Shown here: positions 37,191-45,609 of the stretch, in pieces
How the letters are laid out: every line of letters starts with the position of its first letter
Numbering within the stretch: the first letter of the stretch is position 1
Assembly: GCA_965246855.1 (NCBI GenBank)
Contig: CBDFFP010000003.1
Span: 1 to 64,000, forward strand
Origin: UBA1952 sp965246855
GTDB taxonomy: Bacteria; Bacteroidota; Bacteroidia; Chitinophagales; Chitinophagaceae
Direction of reading: 5' to 3'
DNA: 64,000 nucleotides
Notes under the pieces: model-generated
The model's database searches: none
What the model saw: the letters and a program-made list of their open reading frames with translations, nothing else
What the model was told of the DNA's origin: nothing
Program-made: the position numbers and the translations under genes

Positions 37191-37868
37191 ATGGCATCTC
37201 CCCGTAAATCCGCTGGCCCTGCAGCCAAAGCCGCTGCACCTGCCCGCTCGGCCACACCGAAAACAGCACCCGCTGCTGCTAAAAACGCCGCTTCAAAAGC
37301 GCCTGCCGTTATGGCAAAGAAAACCGCTCCGGCAGCTTCCAAAAACCGCATTTCTTTCAGCGATAACGACCTGAAGAAAATTCTGGTGGACTCGCTCAAA
37401 GACATTTACTACGCCGAAAAGCAACTTCACAAAGCACTGGGCAAAATGGCAAAAGCCGCCTACAATCCAGCGCTACAAGCCGCTTTCCTTACCCACCAGC
37501 AAGAGACTGAGGGTCAAGTGCAGAAGGTGGAAGAAATCTTTGTTATGCTGGGCGAAAAAGTGAAAGCCATTAAATGCGCTGCGATGGACGGCCTACTAAA
37601 GGAAGCCAATGAGCACATTGAAGAATACAGCAAAGGCCCAGGTCGCGATGCCTGCCTTATCGAAGGTGCACAGAAAGTAGAGCACTACGAAATTGCCGCT
37701 TACGGCACGATGCGCACTTTCGCGCAAGTGCTCAAGATGGACGATGTAGCCAACGCACTGCAAAGTATTCTGGATCAGGAAGGCGCAACAGATAAAAAGC
37801 TCACTGAGCTAGCCGTTTCCGTAAATGAAGAAGCGTTGCGCGCCCATCGCGAAAGCAACAACGATTAA
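37191..37868 (+). CDS. YciE/YciF-family ferritin-like protein (DUF892) with basic N-terminal tail
   Basis: 225 residues. Residues 56-222 are a ferritin-like four-helix bundle: LVDSLKDIYYAEKQLHKAL, THQQETEGQVQKVEEIF, EGAQKVEHYEIAAYG and LDQEGATDKKLTELA. The metal-binding Glu and His residues of the family are present (E in IYYAEKQ, E-x-x-H patterns in EHYEIAAYG). The first 55 residues are an Ala/Lys/Pro tail like histone H1 (KAAAPARSATPKTAPAAAKN), not part of the usual family, which starts at the bundle. The tail could bind DNA. A terminator follows. Confidence 0.88.
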   Translation: MASPRKSAGPAAKAAAPARSATPKTAPAAAKNAASKAPAVMAKKTAPAASKNRISFSDNDLKKILVDSLKDIYYAEKQLHKALGKMAKAAYNPALQAAFLTHQQETEGQVQKVEEIFVMLGEKVKAIKCAAMDGLLKEANEHIEEYSKGPGRDACLIEGAQKVEHYEIAAYGTMRTFAQVLKMDDVANALQSILDQEGATDKKLTELAVSVNEEALRAHRESNND

Positions 37869-37893
37869 AAAAGCCCGCCTTTTCAGCCCTCAA

Positions 37894-37927
37894 AAGTGCA
37901 GAAGAAAGTCCTCTTCTGCGCTTTTTT
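37894..37927 (+). terminator. Intrinsic terminator after the YciE-like gene
   Basis: AGTGCAGAAGA and TCTTCTGCGCT pair (one G-T) around a short loop and are followed by TTTTTT. Confidence 0.8.
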
Positions 37928-37984
37928 ATTTTGTGCAGGCGCGGATTTTTTCTTTCTGCAAAAACGCTGTTTTCTCCTCTTTCC

Positions 37985-39589
37985 ATGAAACGATTTTCGC
38001 TGCTTATTGAAGCCCTCCAAGGAAGCACCAAGACCAATGACAAAAAGGACTTGCTGGTGAAATACCTGCAAGACGCACCCGACGAAGACCGCACATGGCT
38101 GGTGGCACTTTTTACCGGCAGACGACCCAAGCGCATCATCAATTCCACGTTGCTGAAACTGTGGTGCATGGAAGAAGCGCGGATTCAGCCGTGGCTTTTT
38201 GATGAAAGCTATCACACTGTTGGTGACCTGAGCGAAGCGATTTCGCTGATGCTACCGCCGGTGGTGGAAGAAGCGGAACAGGAATTGAGTCTTGCGGAGA
38301 TGATGGAGAAAATACAGTCGCTGCAAACCGCGCCGGAAGAAACAAAAAAGGCGTTCATCTTGCAAGAGTGGCGCAGCCTTTCGCGCACAGCCTGCTATCT
38401 CTTCAATAAGCTCATTTCCGGGGGCTTCCGCATTGGCGTTTCCGAGGCATTGGTGATTCAGGCAGTAGCACTTTATGCAGGGAAAGATCAGCAGGCCGTA
38501 GCGCATCTGTTGAGCGGCGGCTGGATGCCTGACACAACTACACTGGGCGAGATTCTGGAAGAGAGCGAGAACAGCACGATAGACCATTCCAAGCCTTATC
38601 CTTTCTATCTCGCCTATGCGGTGGAGAACGGCGTGGAAAGTCTCGGCGCGCCGCAAGACTGGCAAGTGGAGTGGAAATGGGATGGTATTCGCGGGCAGCT
38701 TATCCGTCGCAACGGCGAAGTGTTTTTGTGGAGTCGCGGGGAGGATTTGATCACAGACCGCTTCCCGGAAATCAATGCATTGTCTGCGATTTTGAAGGAC
38801 GGAACGGTGCTGGACGGCGAAATTCTGGCTTACCGCGACGGGCGTCCTATGTCGTTTCAATACCTGCAAACCCGCACCACGCGCAAGACGGTTTCCAAAA
38901 AAGAACTGGAAGCCGCACCCGCGATTTTTATGGCTTACGACTTGCTGGAAGAAGATGGCGAAGACCTGCGTGGCTTGCCTATGGAAATGCGCAGAAGAAG
39001 ATTGGAAAAGCTCTGCGAAGCCCGCAAAAACGATGCGCTGATTTTGTCTCCGGTGGTGAAATTTGAGAAGTGGGACGAGCTTCCCGAATTGCTGGGCGGC
39101 GCGCGCGAAAAAGGTGTGGAAGGATTTATGATTAAGCGTCGCGCAAGCATTTATCAAGCGGGCCGCAGGCGCGGCGATTGGTGGAAATGGAAGATTGACC
39201 CGCTGACGATTGACGCGGTAATGATTTATGCGCAGAAAGGCCACGGACGGCGCAGCAACCTGTTTACCGACTACACCTTCGCTGTGCGCGACGGTGGGAA
39301 ATTTGTGCCTTTCGCCAAAGCCTATTCCGGCCTTACCGACAAAGAAATCGCGCAGGTGGACCGATGGGTGAAAGCCAACAGCATTGAACAGTTTGGCCCC
39401 GTAAAAACCGTGAAGCCGGAGCTTGTTTTTGAGATTGGCTTTGAAGGGATTTCCGCTTCGCCGCGTCACAAGAGTGGGGTAGCGGTACGCTTCCCCCGCA
39501 TCCTGAAATGGCGCACCGACAAAGCGCCGGACGAGGTGAATACGCTGGAAGAATTAAAGGCGATGTTGGAGCTTTATGGAAATCAATAG
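37985..39589 (+). CDS. ATP-dependent DNA ligase (ligase-associated repair type)
   Basis: 534 residues. Seals DNA nicks with ATP through a lysine adenylate. The nucleotidyl-transferase motif I is WKWDGIRGQ with the active lysine K231. Further motifs: VLDGEILAY, IFMAYDLLEEDGEDL, EGFMIKRRASIYQAGRRRGD and WWKWKIDPLTIDAVMIYAQ. An N-terminal helical DNA-binding domain (about 1-200) precedes. An OB-fold ends the protein. The start at 37985 (MKRFSLLIEALQ) is the first codon of the conserved part. Paired with the DEXH helicase 8 bp downstream. Confidence 0.95.
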   Translation: MKRFSLLIEALQGSTKTNDKKDLLVKYLQDAPDEDRTWLVALFTGRRPKRIINSTLLKLWCMEEARIQPWLFDESYHTVGDLSEAISLMLPPVVEEAEQELSLAEMMEKIQSLQTAPEETKKAFILQEWRSLSRTACYLFNKLISGGFRIGVSEALVIQAVALYAGKDQQAVAHLLSGGWMPDTTTLGEILEESENSTIDHSKPYPFYLAYAVENGVESLGAPQDWQVEWKWDGIRGQLIRRNGEVFLWSRGEDLITDRFPEINALSAILKDGTVLDGEILAYRDGRPMSFQYLQTRTTRKTVSKKELEAAPAIFMAYDLLEEDGEDLRGLPMEMRRRRLEKLCEARKNDALILSPVVKFEKWDELPELLGGAREKGVEGFMIKRRASIYQAGRRRGDWWKWKIDPLTIDAVMIYAQKGHGRRSNLFTDYTFAVRDGGKFVPFAKAYSGLTDKEIAQVDRWVKANSIEQFGPVKTVKPELVFEIGFEGISASPRHKSGVAVRFPRILKWRTDKAPDEVNTLEELKAMLELYGNQ

Positions 39590-39597
39590 GAGAAAAG

Positions 39598-42213
39598 ATG
39601 GGCCAGCGCATTCCCAAAACCGTTCTGAAAAAACACCTGCACCGCGCGGGAAATGCTGCTGCGCCGCCGGACGAAAGCGCCATAGCAGAAACACCGAAAT
39701 ACACGCCGAAAAAGAAGCCCGTTTCACGCAAAAAGAAGCCTCCCGTAACCGGCGCGAATACTGTTCCGATAAACGGTTTTGAGGTCATTGAAAACTGGCT
39801 TTCTTCCAAAGATCAAACCGCCTTTCCATTTCAGGAAGAAACATGGCACGCCTACTGCGCCGGGCAAAGCGGATTGGTGAACGCGCCGACAGGTTTCGGG
39901 AAAACCTTCGCCGTTTTTCTTGGCGTGCTGATTGATTTCATGAACCGCAATCCCGACTACCAAACCCGCGAAAATGTGGGCTTGCAACTGTTGTGGATTT
40001 CGCCTTTGCGCGCCCTTGCTGCCGATCTTGCCCGCGCGATGCAAGCAGCTTTAGAAGAGCTGCATTTCCCGTGGCAGGTAGCCGTCCGCAACGGAGACAC
40101 GACCACCGCCGAGCGCACGCGCCAAAAGAAGGCTGTTCCGGAAATCATGGTCATCACACCGGAAAGTCTGCACCTGCTTTTTGCTACTAAAGACCACCGC
40201 GAAATGTTCTCTTCGCTTCAATGTATTTGTGTGGATGAATGGCACGAACTCTTGGGAACGAAGCGCGGTGTGCAGGTGGAATTGGCGCTAGCGCATTTGA
40301 GTGTCATTAGCGTGCCGCGCCTTTGGGGCCTTTCCGCCACTATCGGCAATCTGGAAGAAGCGTTAAACGTCCTCACTGCTTCCGCCCCCAAAGACACTGT
40401 TCTTATCCGCGCCAATCTGCACAAGCAGATAGACATCCAAACCGTTCTCCCCGACACCGTAGAAACGCTGCCGTGGGCCGGGCATCTGGGCATTAAGATG
40501 CTGGACAAGGTGCTACCTGTTATCCGCGAAAGCCGCTCCACACTGCTTTTTACCAATACCCGCAACCAGTCGGAACGCTGGTATCAGGCGCTGATAGATG
40601 CGGCACCCGATTTGGCCGGATTGGTAGCCCTTCACCATAGCGCCATCGACCCACAACTGCGCAACTGGGTGGAAGAACAGCTTCACGCCGGCACGCTGCA
40701 ATGTGTTGTCTGCACGGCAAGTCTGGATTTAGGCGTGGATTTCCGGCCCGTGGACACGATTATTCAGATTGGTAGCCCGAAGGGAATCGCCCGCTTTCTG
40801 CAACGCGCGGGGCGCAGCGGCCACCAGCCGGATGAAATCAGCCGCGTGTTTTTTGTCCCAACGCATTCTCTTGAAATTGCCGAATCGGTGGCGCTGCAAC
40901 GGGCTTATCAAAACGGCGTGGTAGAAAAGCGTGTGCCGCTGCAATTAAGCTATGATGTGCTGGTGCAATACGCAGTTACGCTGGCTGTGGGTGACGGATT
41001 CTTTCCCGAAAATCTCTTTGAAGAAGTGAAGAAGACGGCCTGTTTCCGGGAATTGCGGCGCGAAGAGTTTGACTGGATTTTGCGCTTCATCACCGTGGGC
41101 GGCGAAAGCCTGAGCGGCTACGATGAGTACCACCGTGTGGTGATTGACGAGGCAGGCGTTTACCGCGTTCCTGACCGCCGCACCGCCATGCGCCACCGGA
41201 TGCAAATGGGAACGATCGTGAGCAATGCGAGCGTGAAGGTGCGCTTTGTAGGCGGCGGCTATGTGGGCCATGCCGAAGAATCCTTTATTAGCCGCCTCAA
41301 ACCCGGACAGGTGTTTTTGCTGGCGGGCCGCAAGTTGGAACTGGTGATGGTGCGCGATATGGAAGCGGTAGTGAAGCGTTCTAATGCCAAAAATGTGCTG
41401 GTTCCGACGTGGGCAGGCGGGCGCATGTCGCTCTCTGCTGACTTTGGCGATTTGCTGCGCGGCGTGTTTGCCGATGCGGCGAAAAAGCAGGTGGAAGAGC
41501 CGCTGTTACGCTTTTTGCAGCCGCTTTTTTCTTTGCAGGAACATCGCTCGGCCATTCCCCAAAAAGGCGAATTGCTGGCCGAAAAAATCCAAACGCGTGA
41601 CGGCTACCACCTCTTCGTTTATCCTTTTGAAGGCCGCTTGGTGCATACCGCGCTGGCCGGATTGCTGGCGTGGCGACTGGCACAACAGGAACCCATTACC
41701 TTCTCGCTGGCGGCGAATGATTACGGCTTTGAACTGCTGAGCGACACCGAGATTCCGATAGATGAAGAGATACTGCGCAACCTTCTTTCTCCCCGAAATC
41801 TCTATGAAGACCTGCGCCATAGCGTGAATGAAAAGGAAATTGCCCGCCGCAAATTCCGCGACATTGCGGTGATTGCCGGACTGGTATTTCCGGGGATGCC
41901 AGGCGCGCAAAAAAAAGCGCGGCACCTGCAAAGCTCTGCCTCGCTGGTCTATGACGTGCTGGAAGAAGTGGAGCCGGACAATCTGCTTTTCCAACAAGCC
42001 GCCACCGAAGCCCTGCATCAGGAACTGGACTTTGACCGGCTACATGCAACGCTGGAGCGGCTCTCCCGCTGTACCATTCTGCTAAAAAATCCTTCGCGTT
42101 TCACGCCCTTTAGCTTCCCCATAAAAGTGGACAGCCTGCGCGAGGAATTGAGTACAGAGAAGTTGGAAGACCGGATACGGAAGATGCAGGCAGCGGCGGT
42201 AAGGTGGGAATAG
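39598..42213 (+). CDS. Ligase-associated DEXH-box DNA helicase (Lhr type)
   Basis: 871 residues. Superfamily 2 helicase thought to act in DNA repair with the ligase and exonuclease. A basic N-terminal 50 residues come first (TPKYTPKKKPVSRKKKPPVT). Walker A APTGFGKT is at 96-103, the DEXH box is DEWH at 213-216, SAT is in LWGLSATIGN, and the C-terminal helicase motifs are CTASLDLGVDFRPVD and QRAGRSGHQPDE. The Lhr-type C-terminal domain follows. The start at 39598 has GGAGAAAAG just before it. Its last 118 bases are duplicated downstream at 42980-43097. Confidence 0.94.
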   Translation: MGQRIPKTVLKKHLHRAGNAAAPPDESAIAETPKYTPKKKPVSRKKKPPVTGANTVPINGFEVIENWLSSKDQTAFPFQEETWHAYCAGQSGLVNAPTGFGKTFAVFLGVLIDFMNRNPDYQTRENVGLQLLWISPLRALAADLARAMQAALEELHFPWQVAVRNGDTTTAERTRQKKAVPEIMVITPESLHLLFATKDHREMFSSLQCICVDEWHELLGTKRGVQVELALAHLSVISVPRLWGLSATIGNLEEALNVLTASAPKDTVLIRANLHKQIDIQTVLPDTVETLPWAGHLGIKMLDKVLPVIRESRSTLLFTNTRNQSERWYQALIDAAPDLAGLVALHHSAIDPQLRNWVEEQLHAGTLQCVVCTASLDLGVDFRPVDTIIQIGSPKGIARFLQRAGRSGHQPDEISRVFFVPTHSLEIAESVALQRAYQNGVVEKRVPLQLSYDVLVQYAVTLAVGDGFFPENLFEEVKKTACFRELRREEFDWILRFITVGGESLSGYDEYHRVVIDEAGVYRVPDRRTAMRHRMQMGTIVSNASVKVRFVGGGYVGHAEESFISRLKPGQVFLLAGRKLELVMVRDMEAVVKRSNAKNVLVPTWAGGRMSLSADFGDLLRGVFADAAKKQVEEPLLRFLQPLFSLQEHRSAIPQKGELLAEKIQTRDGYHLFVYPFEGRLVHTALAGLLAWRLAQQEPITFSLAANDYGFELLSDTEIPIDEEILRNLLSPRNLYEDLRHSVNEKEIARRKFRDIAVIAGLVFPGMPGAQKKARHLQSSASLVYDVLEEVEPDNLLFQQAATEALHQELDFDRLHATLERLSRCTILLKNPSRFTPFSFPIKVDSLREELSTEKLEDRIRKMQAAAVRWE

Positions 42214-42217
42214 GGGC
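42100..42217 (+). repeat. 3' end of helicase gene, first copy of a duplicated segment
   Basis: The last 37 codons and a few bases of the helicase gene. The same segment recurs 880 bp downstream (42980-43097) with about 8 mismatches, nearly all at silent codon positions. Confidence 0.85.
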
Positions 42218-42219
42218 TT

Positions 42220-42227
42220 TAGTTTTG
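42220..42227 (+). promoter_or_regulatory. Possible -7 promoter element of the acetyltransferase-like gene
   Basis: TAGTTTTG fits TAnnTTTG, 24 bp before the ATG at 42251. No good -33 element is seen at the right distance. Confidence 0.35.
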
Positions 42228-42250
42228 CGACGGCTAAGCTGCACTGCATT

Positions 42251-42763
42251 ATGGCTCTTGATTTCATTATTGACAAGCTTACAAATTCGGTTCGCAACAC
42301 GATTTCCGGCGACAGCTTCGCTACGGAAATCCTACGGCTGACAAAGCCGAACCTGAAGAACATTACCCTTAAAGCAGGCTGGAAATTTAACTGGAAAGCG
42401 GAACTTGCAGACAATAACCGGGACGTTTTCAAGCTGACCATAAGCAACAATCCAGACATCATTCAAGGCTTGCTGAGCCTTTCCGTGGAGCCTGACCATG
42501 TGTATATGCACCTTTTGGAAAACGCTCCGTTCAATATCGGGAAGGCCAAACTTTATGAAGGCGTAGCGGGAAATTTAGTGGCCTATGCTTGCAAAGAGGC
42601 CTTTCAAAAAGGCTTTGAGGGATTTGTATCCTTCACGGCAAAGACGAAGCTGATTCCACATTACCAAAAGACTTTAGGCGCTTACGTCCTTAGTGGTCAG
42701 CGGATGATTATCCCAACCGCATCCGCCCAAGTGCTTGTTGATAAATACTTCAAAGAACCATAG
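42251..42763 (+). CDS. GNAT-like acetyltransferase
   Basis: 170 residues. The second half looks like a GNAT fold: VAGNLVAYACKEAFQKGFEG, VSFTAKTKLIPHYQKTLGAY and QRMIIPTASAQVLVDKYF, that is, a helix-strand arrangement with an HYQKTLGAY segment like the HYxKxxGF motif of acetyltransferases. The classical RxxGxG/A coenzyme-A loop is not obvious. The first 60 residues are more variable. Together with the 58-residue gene 2 bp downstream it sits between the helicase and a duplicate of the helicase 3' end, so the pair looks like an inserted cassette. Confidence 0.6.
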   Translation: MALDFIIDKLTNSVRNTISGDSFATEILRLTKPNLKNITLKAGWKFNWKAELADNNRDVFKLTISNNPDIIQGLLSLSVEPDHVYMHLLENAPFNIGKAKLYEGVAGNLVAYACKEAFQKGFEGFVSFTAKTKLIPHYQKTLGAYVLSGQRMIIPTASAQVLVDKYFKEP

Positions 42764-42765
42764 AG

Positions 42766-42942
42766 ATGGCACACATCAAAGAACCCAAAGGCGTTGATTT
42801 CACCATTCAAAGCGAACCGCTAACGGATGCGGCGCGGCAGGAAATCACGGCCTTCATCCAGGCTTATAAGGCTAAGAAAAAGAACCGGGTGAAGCGTGAC
42901 CCACAAACGCGCGCTCACCCACATTCGCCCGCGCGACCATGA
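42766..42942 (+). CDS. Small hydrophilic protein, 58 residues, partner of the acetyltransferase-like gene
   Basis: ATG at 42766, TGA at 42940-42942. Sequence starts MAHIKEPKGVDFTIQSEPLT and continues with a helix (RQEITAFIQAYKAKKKN) and a basic, His/Pro-rich tail. Only 2 bp separate it from the stop of the upstream gene, so the two are coupled. The pair has the size and layout of a two-gene toxin-antitoxin module, but I know no match that would prove this. The final 15 residues may be run-on into foreign sequence. Confidence 0.5.
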   Translation: MAHIKEPKGVDFTIQSEPLTDAARQEITAFIQAYKAKKKNRVKRDPQTRAHPHSPARP

Positions 42943-42979
42943 GCCGTGGTACTAAAAGCCGCTGCGTGTAAATGCCTGC

Positions 42980-43093
42980 TTTACACCCTTTAGCTTCCCC
43001 ATAAAAGTGGACAGCCTGCGCGAAGAATTGAGTACGGAGAAGCTGGAAGACCGGATACGGAAGATGCAGGCGGCGGCGGTACGGTGGGAATAG
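42980..43093 (+). pseudogene. Remnant of a helicase 3' end (second copy)
   Basis: Encodes FTPFSFPIKVDSLREELSTE and 17 more residues to the stop, the same amino acids as the end of the helicase at 39598-42213. Differences from the first copy are silent, including an AGG to CGG arginine swap, so this copy was under selection as part of a full gene before it was cut off. No frame upstream connects to it. Confidence 0.85.
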
Positions 43094-43236
43094 GGGAGGG
43101 GATTTACTGTGGCAAGAACCCTTTGGCATTCTTAACGATAACTTCTCGCAATAAGGAAGAAAAACGCCCTTATGTGGCATGAATCTCGTGCCGCTTTTTT
43201 CTGTCGGGGATGTTCCTGACTGAAAACCACCCCTTT

Positions 43237-44445
43237 ATGAAGAAAGAACTACTCCTCCCTGCACTAATATTCTCCAGTCTGTTTGCAACGGCGCAACTCA
43301 TACCATGTCGCCCGCGTATCGCGATGGTGTGTTACGAACTCCACGACGACAACACACCTAACAACCCGGTGATGACGGCCATTCACGGTGCCCTTCCGGA
43401 CATTCTTATTGACAACACCCCAAGCAGCTTCTGGGGGCAGAAGAACAACGGTGTTGGCTGCATTCCTTCCAACTATACCCCTTTGGGCATCAAGGTATAT
43501 TCCTACGTGCCCTGCACCTACGAGGCAAAACCCATCGACAGCGTCCTGTGGTACATCAGGGGAATAGCCACCGATGGTGCTAGCGGAATTTTCCTAGATG
43601 AGGTGAGCTATTCGCCCACGCCGGCGCAAAAAACCTACCTCGCCAGAGTGGACAGTGCCTGCGATGCCAACGGCCTGAAACTGATTTTCAACCCCGGTAC
43701 GAAAACCTTTGACAGCTGGCTGATGAGCCACTGCGACCTGATTATGACGGACGAAACATACACCGGCACGCGCAAGCCATCGCCCTCCGAACTGTCCTAC
43801 CTTGACCGCGTGATTGTAGTGAACAGAAGTGTGCCAAACACATCCACCGGTGCTGCTGCCGTTAGTTTGGGGGCGCGTACAAACGGCTTCACGTATTCTT
43901 ATGCCTGCGACAGCTACACCGTCGTTCCGGCGTGGACAAGTAGCTACATGTCCTTGATTTCCGGCCAACACCCGGCAACGCCCGGCATCACACAAAACGG
44001 CAGCAAGCTCGTCTCAAGTGCCCCGTTTGGTAACCAATGGTACGAGCGTACCACCGGAATACTGGCAGGCCAAACTGATAGCACTTTCACACCCACAGCT
44101 TCCGGTGTTTATTACACCCTCGTGAACCTGGACGGTTGCTTATCCGACACGTCTAATGCCATCAACTTCACCCCAACAGCCGTCAGCAATGTGGTGCAGG
44201 AACGTGGTCTGTCTGTTTACCCCAATCCCGCTGTTAGCCGTATCAGCATTGACTTGGGGGCTGAGCCACAGCAGCCTGTAGTAATTAGCTTGTATGATTT
44301 GTCTGGTCGCCACTTGCGTTCCGAGACTACCTCCAACAAGATGACTACCATAGAAGTGGGCGATTTGGCGCAAGGCATCTACTTTCTCAAAGTGGCAGGA
44401 AGCGGATTTAGCAAACAAGAAAAGATTGCCATTCAGCGTAACTAA
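43237..44445 (+). CDS. Spherulin-4-like exported protein with type IX sorting domain
   Basis: 402 residues. The signal peptide is MKKELLLPALIFSSLFATAQ. Residues about 25-245 resemble the spherulation-specific family 4 domain, related to TIM-barrel glycosidases: SYVPCTYEAKPIDSVLWYIR, ASGIFLDEVSYSPTPAQ, LIFNPGTKTFDSWLMSHCDL and IMTDETYTG. An Ig-like segment follows. Residues 328-402 are a type IX secretion sorting domain (LSVYPNPAVSRISIDLGAEP, LYDLSGRHLRSE, AQGIYFLKVAGSGFSKQ). The role is perhaps sugar cleavage outside the cell; the substrate is unknown. A strong terminator follows. Confidence 0.82.
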   Translation: MKKELLLPALIFSSLFATAQLIPCRPRIAMVCYELHDDNTPNNPVMTAIHGALPDILIDNTPSSFWGQKNNGVGCIPSNYTPLGIKVYSYVPCTYEAKPIDSVLWYIRGIATDGASGIFLDEVSYSPTPAQKTYLARVDSACDANGLKLIFNPGTKTFDSWLMSHCDLIMTDETYTGTRKPSPSELSYLDRVIVVNRSVPNTSTGAAAVSLGARTNGFTYSYACDSYTVVPAWTSSYMSLISGQHPATPGITQNGSKLVSSAPFGNQWYERTTGILAGQTDSTFTPTASGVYYTLVNLDGCLSDTSNAINFTPTAVSNVVQERGLSVYPNPAVSRISIDLGAEPQQPVVISLYDLSGRHLRSETTSNKMTTIEVGDLAQGIYFLKVAGSGFSKQEKIAIQRN

Positions 44446-44500
44446 GGGATTCAAGTCTCTGGTGGTAAAAAGCCTGTTCGCGCCAACTTTCCTTAAACAC

Positions 44501-44532
44501 AAAACAGCTACCTCTCCGGTAGCTGTTTTTAT
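44501..44532 (+). terminator. Intrinsic terminator
   Basis: AAAACAGCTACC and GGTAGCTGTTTT form a perfect 12-bp stem around TCTCC, with T residues after it. Confidence 0.9.
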
Positions 44533-44741
44533 TTCCCATATTCTTATTCCTATCGTCTCCTGTATCAACGTGCCTTCTGCAACAGGCGCTCTCAAAAAAA
44601 CTTCCAGCCCACCACAATAAAATTCTGCCTTTTCCGTATTAGATTTACGCTGTCTTTCCACTCTCCCGGCCTGTTGTGACGCTTCTCCCCGCTTTCACTT
44701 CTTTGCTTTCTTCGGGCGCTTCGGTGCGCCGGGGCAGCGCG

Positions 44742-45014
44742 GGCATGCAACCTAAGTGTACAAGGCTACAACGAAAGAGCGCAAGCATGAAACCATTGGT
44801 TGTAAGCGTGAAACCATTGGTTGTAAGCGTGAAACCTTTGAGTGCAGGTTTACAACGAAAGAGCGCGAGCTTACAACCTTTGAGTGTAAGCATGAAACGA
44901 AAGGTTTCAGGCCTACACTCTTTGAGTGTAACCAATACCCCAAAAAGTGCACGCTCGCCCCCGCAGGTTGCACGCCTGCGCTGGCTTGTAGCAAGGCGGC
45001 GCTCTTGATGTGTA
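44742..45014. repeat. Array of about thirteen 21-nt combinatorial units (locus 2)
   Basis: Units of exactly 21 bases from 44742, clearest in 44763-44930, decaying at the right end. Left halves are AGCATGAAA, AGCGTGAAA, AGCTTACAA, GGTTTACAA or AGGCTACAA; right halves are CCATTGGTTGTA, CCTTTGAGTGTA, CCTTTGAGTGCA or CGAAAGAGCGCG. They are combined freely. The plus-strand phase reads SVKPLVV, SLQPLSV and GLQRKSA, but no good start or conserved flanking gene exists. The whole stretch 44533-45077 has no other gene. Confidence 0.85.
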
Positions 45015-45077
45015 AAACCGTACTCCTGGTTTCCACTTGTTTCCTTCTTTTTCTTTTAAAAACCCCTCTTTTGCCTT

Positions 45078-45452
45078 ATGGCACAGAAAAACACGCAGGC
45101 CCGCCGCCTCACGAAAGCGAAGCTGGCCAAAACCGACGCGGCCCTCACGGCTATCAAACAGCTTCCGAACTATAAGCCGCAGCGCACGGCTTTTGGCCCT
45201 ACGCAAAACGTAGCGATGATGACGAGCCTGCAAGCCGCGCAGGATGCGGAACAACAGGCCCTTTCCGCCTACAACGCGGCCCGCGACGCGGCCAACAAAG
45301 CCGAGTGGGATGCCTATAATTTCAGCCTCACCGCTGCCGAGCAGGTGATGGGCCAATATGGCTCCGACAGCGATGAATATGCCTCACTGGGCTATAAAAA
45401 GAAAAGCGAGTACAAGAAAACCCAGCCGGGCAAGGCAAAGAAAAATCCGTAA
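45078..45452 (+). CDS. Hypothetical basic helical protein
   Basis: 124 residues, with Lys-rich ends (RRLTKAKLAKTDAALTAI at the front; KKKSEYKKTQPGKAKKNP at the back) and an Ala-rich helical middle (LQAAQDAEQQALSAYNAARD). Not a family I recognise. It may bind nucleic acid because of its charge, but that is a guess. It has a good terminator 12 bp after the stop, which supports a real transcript. Confidence 0.55.
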   Translation: MAQKNTQARRLTKAKLAKTDAALTAIKQLPNYKPQRTAFGPTQNVAMMTSLQAAQDAEQQALSAYNAARDAANKAEWDAYNFSLTAAEQVMGQYGSDSDEYASLGYKKKSEYKKTQPGKAKKNP

Positions 45453-45464
45453 GAAAAAAGGAGA

Positions 45465-45498
45465 AACGGCGCACCGGGAAGTGCGCCGTTTTTGTTTT
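45465..45498 (+). terminator. Intrinsic terminator
   Basis: AACGGCGCAC and GTGCGCCGTT form a 10-bp stem with loop CGGGAA, followed by TTTGTTTT. The same stem sequence is used again at 47121. Confidence 0.9.
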
Positions 45499-45530
45499 AG
45501 GCCGGAAAAAAAAGCTGCTCCATCATAGCT

Positions 45531-45554
45531 GTCATTCCGACGAAGGAGGAATCT
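45531..45554. repeat. GTCATTCC-type dispersed intergenic element
   Basis: GTCATTCCGACGAAGGAGGA then ATCT. It is the reverse-complement form of the element at the contig junction (19590-19619) and related to the one at 51663. Confidence 0.6.
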
Positions 45555-45609
45555 GTGTAGAGAAGATTCTTTCGCTACACCCTGCTTCACGGCCTGTTTC
45601 TTTGTTCAT

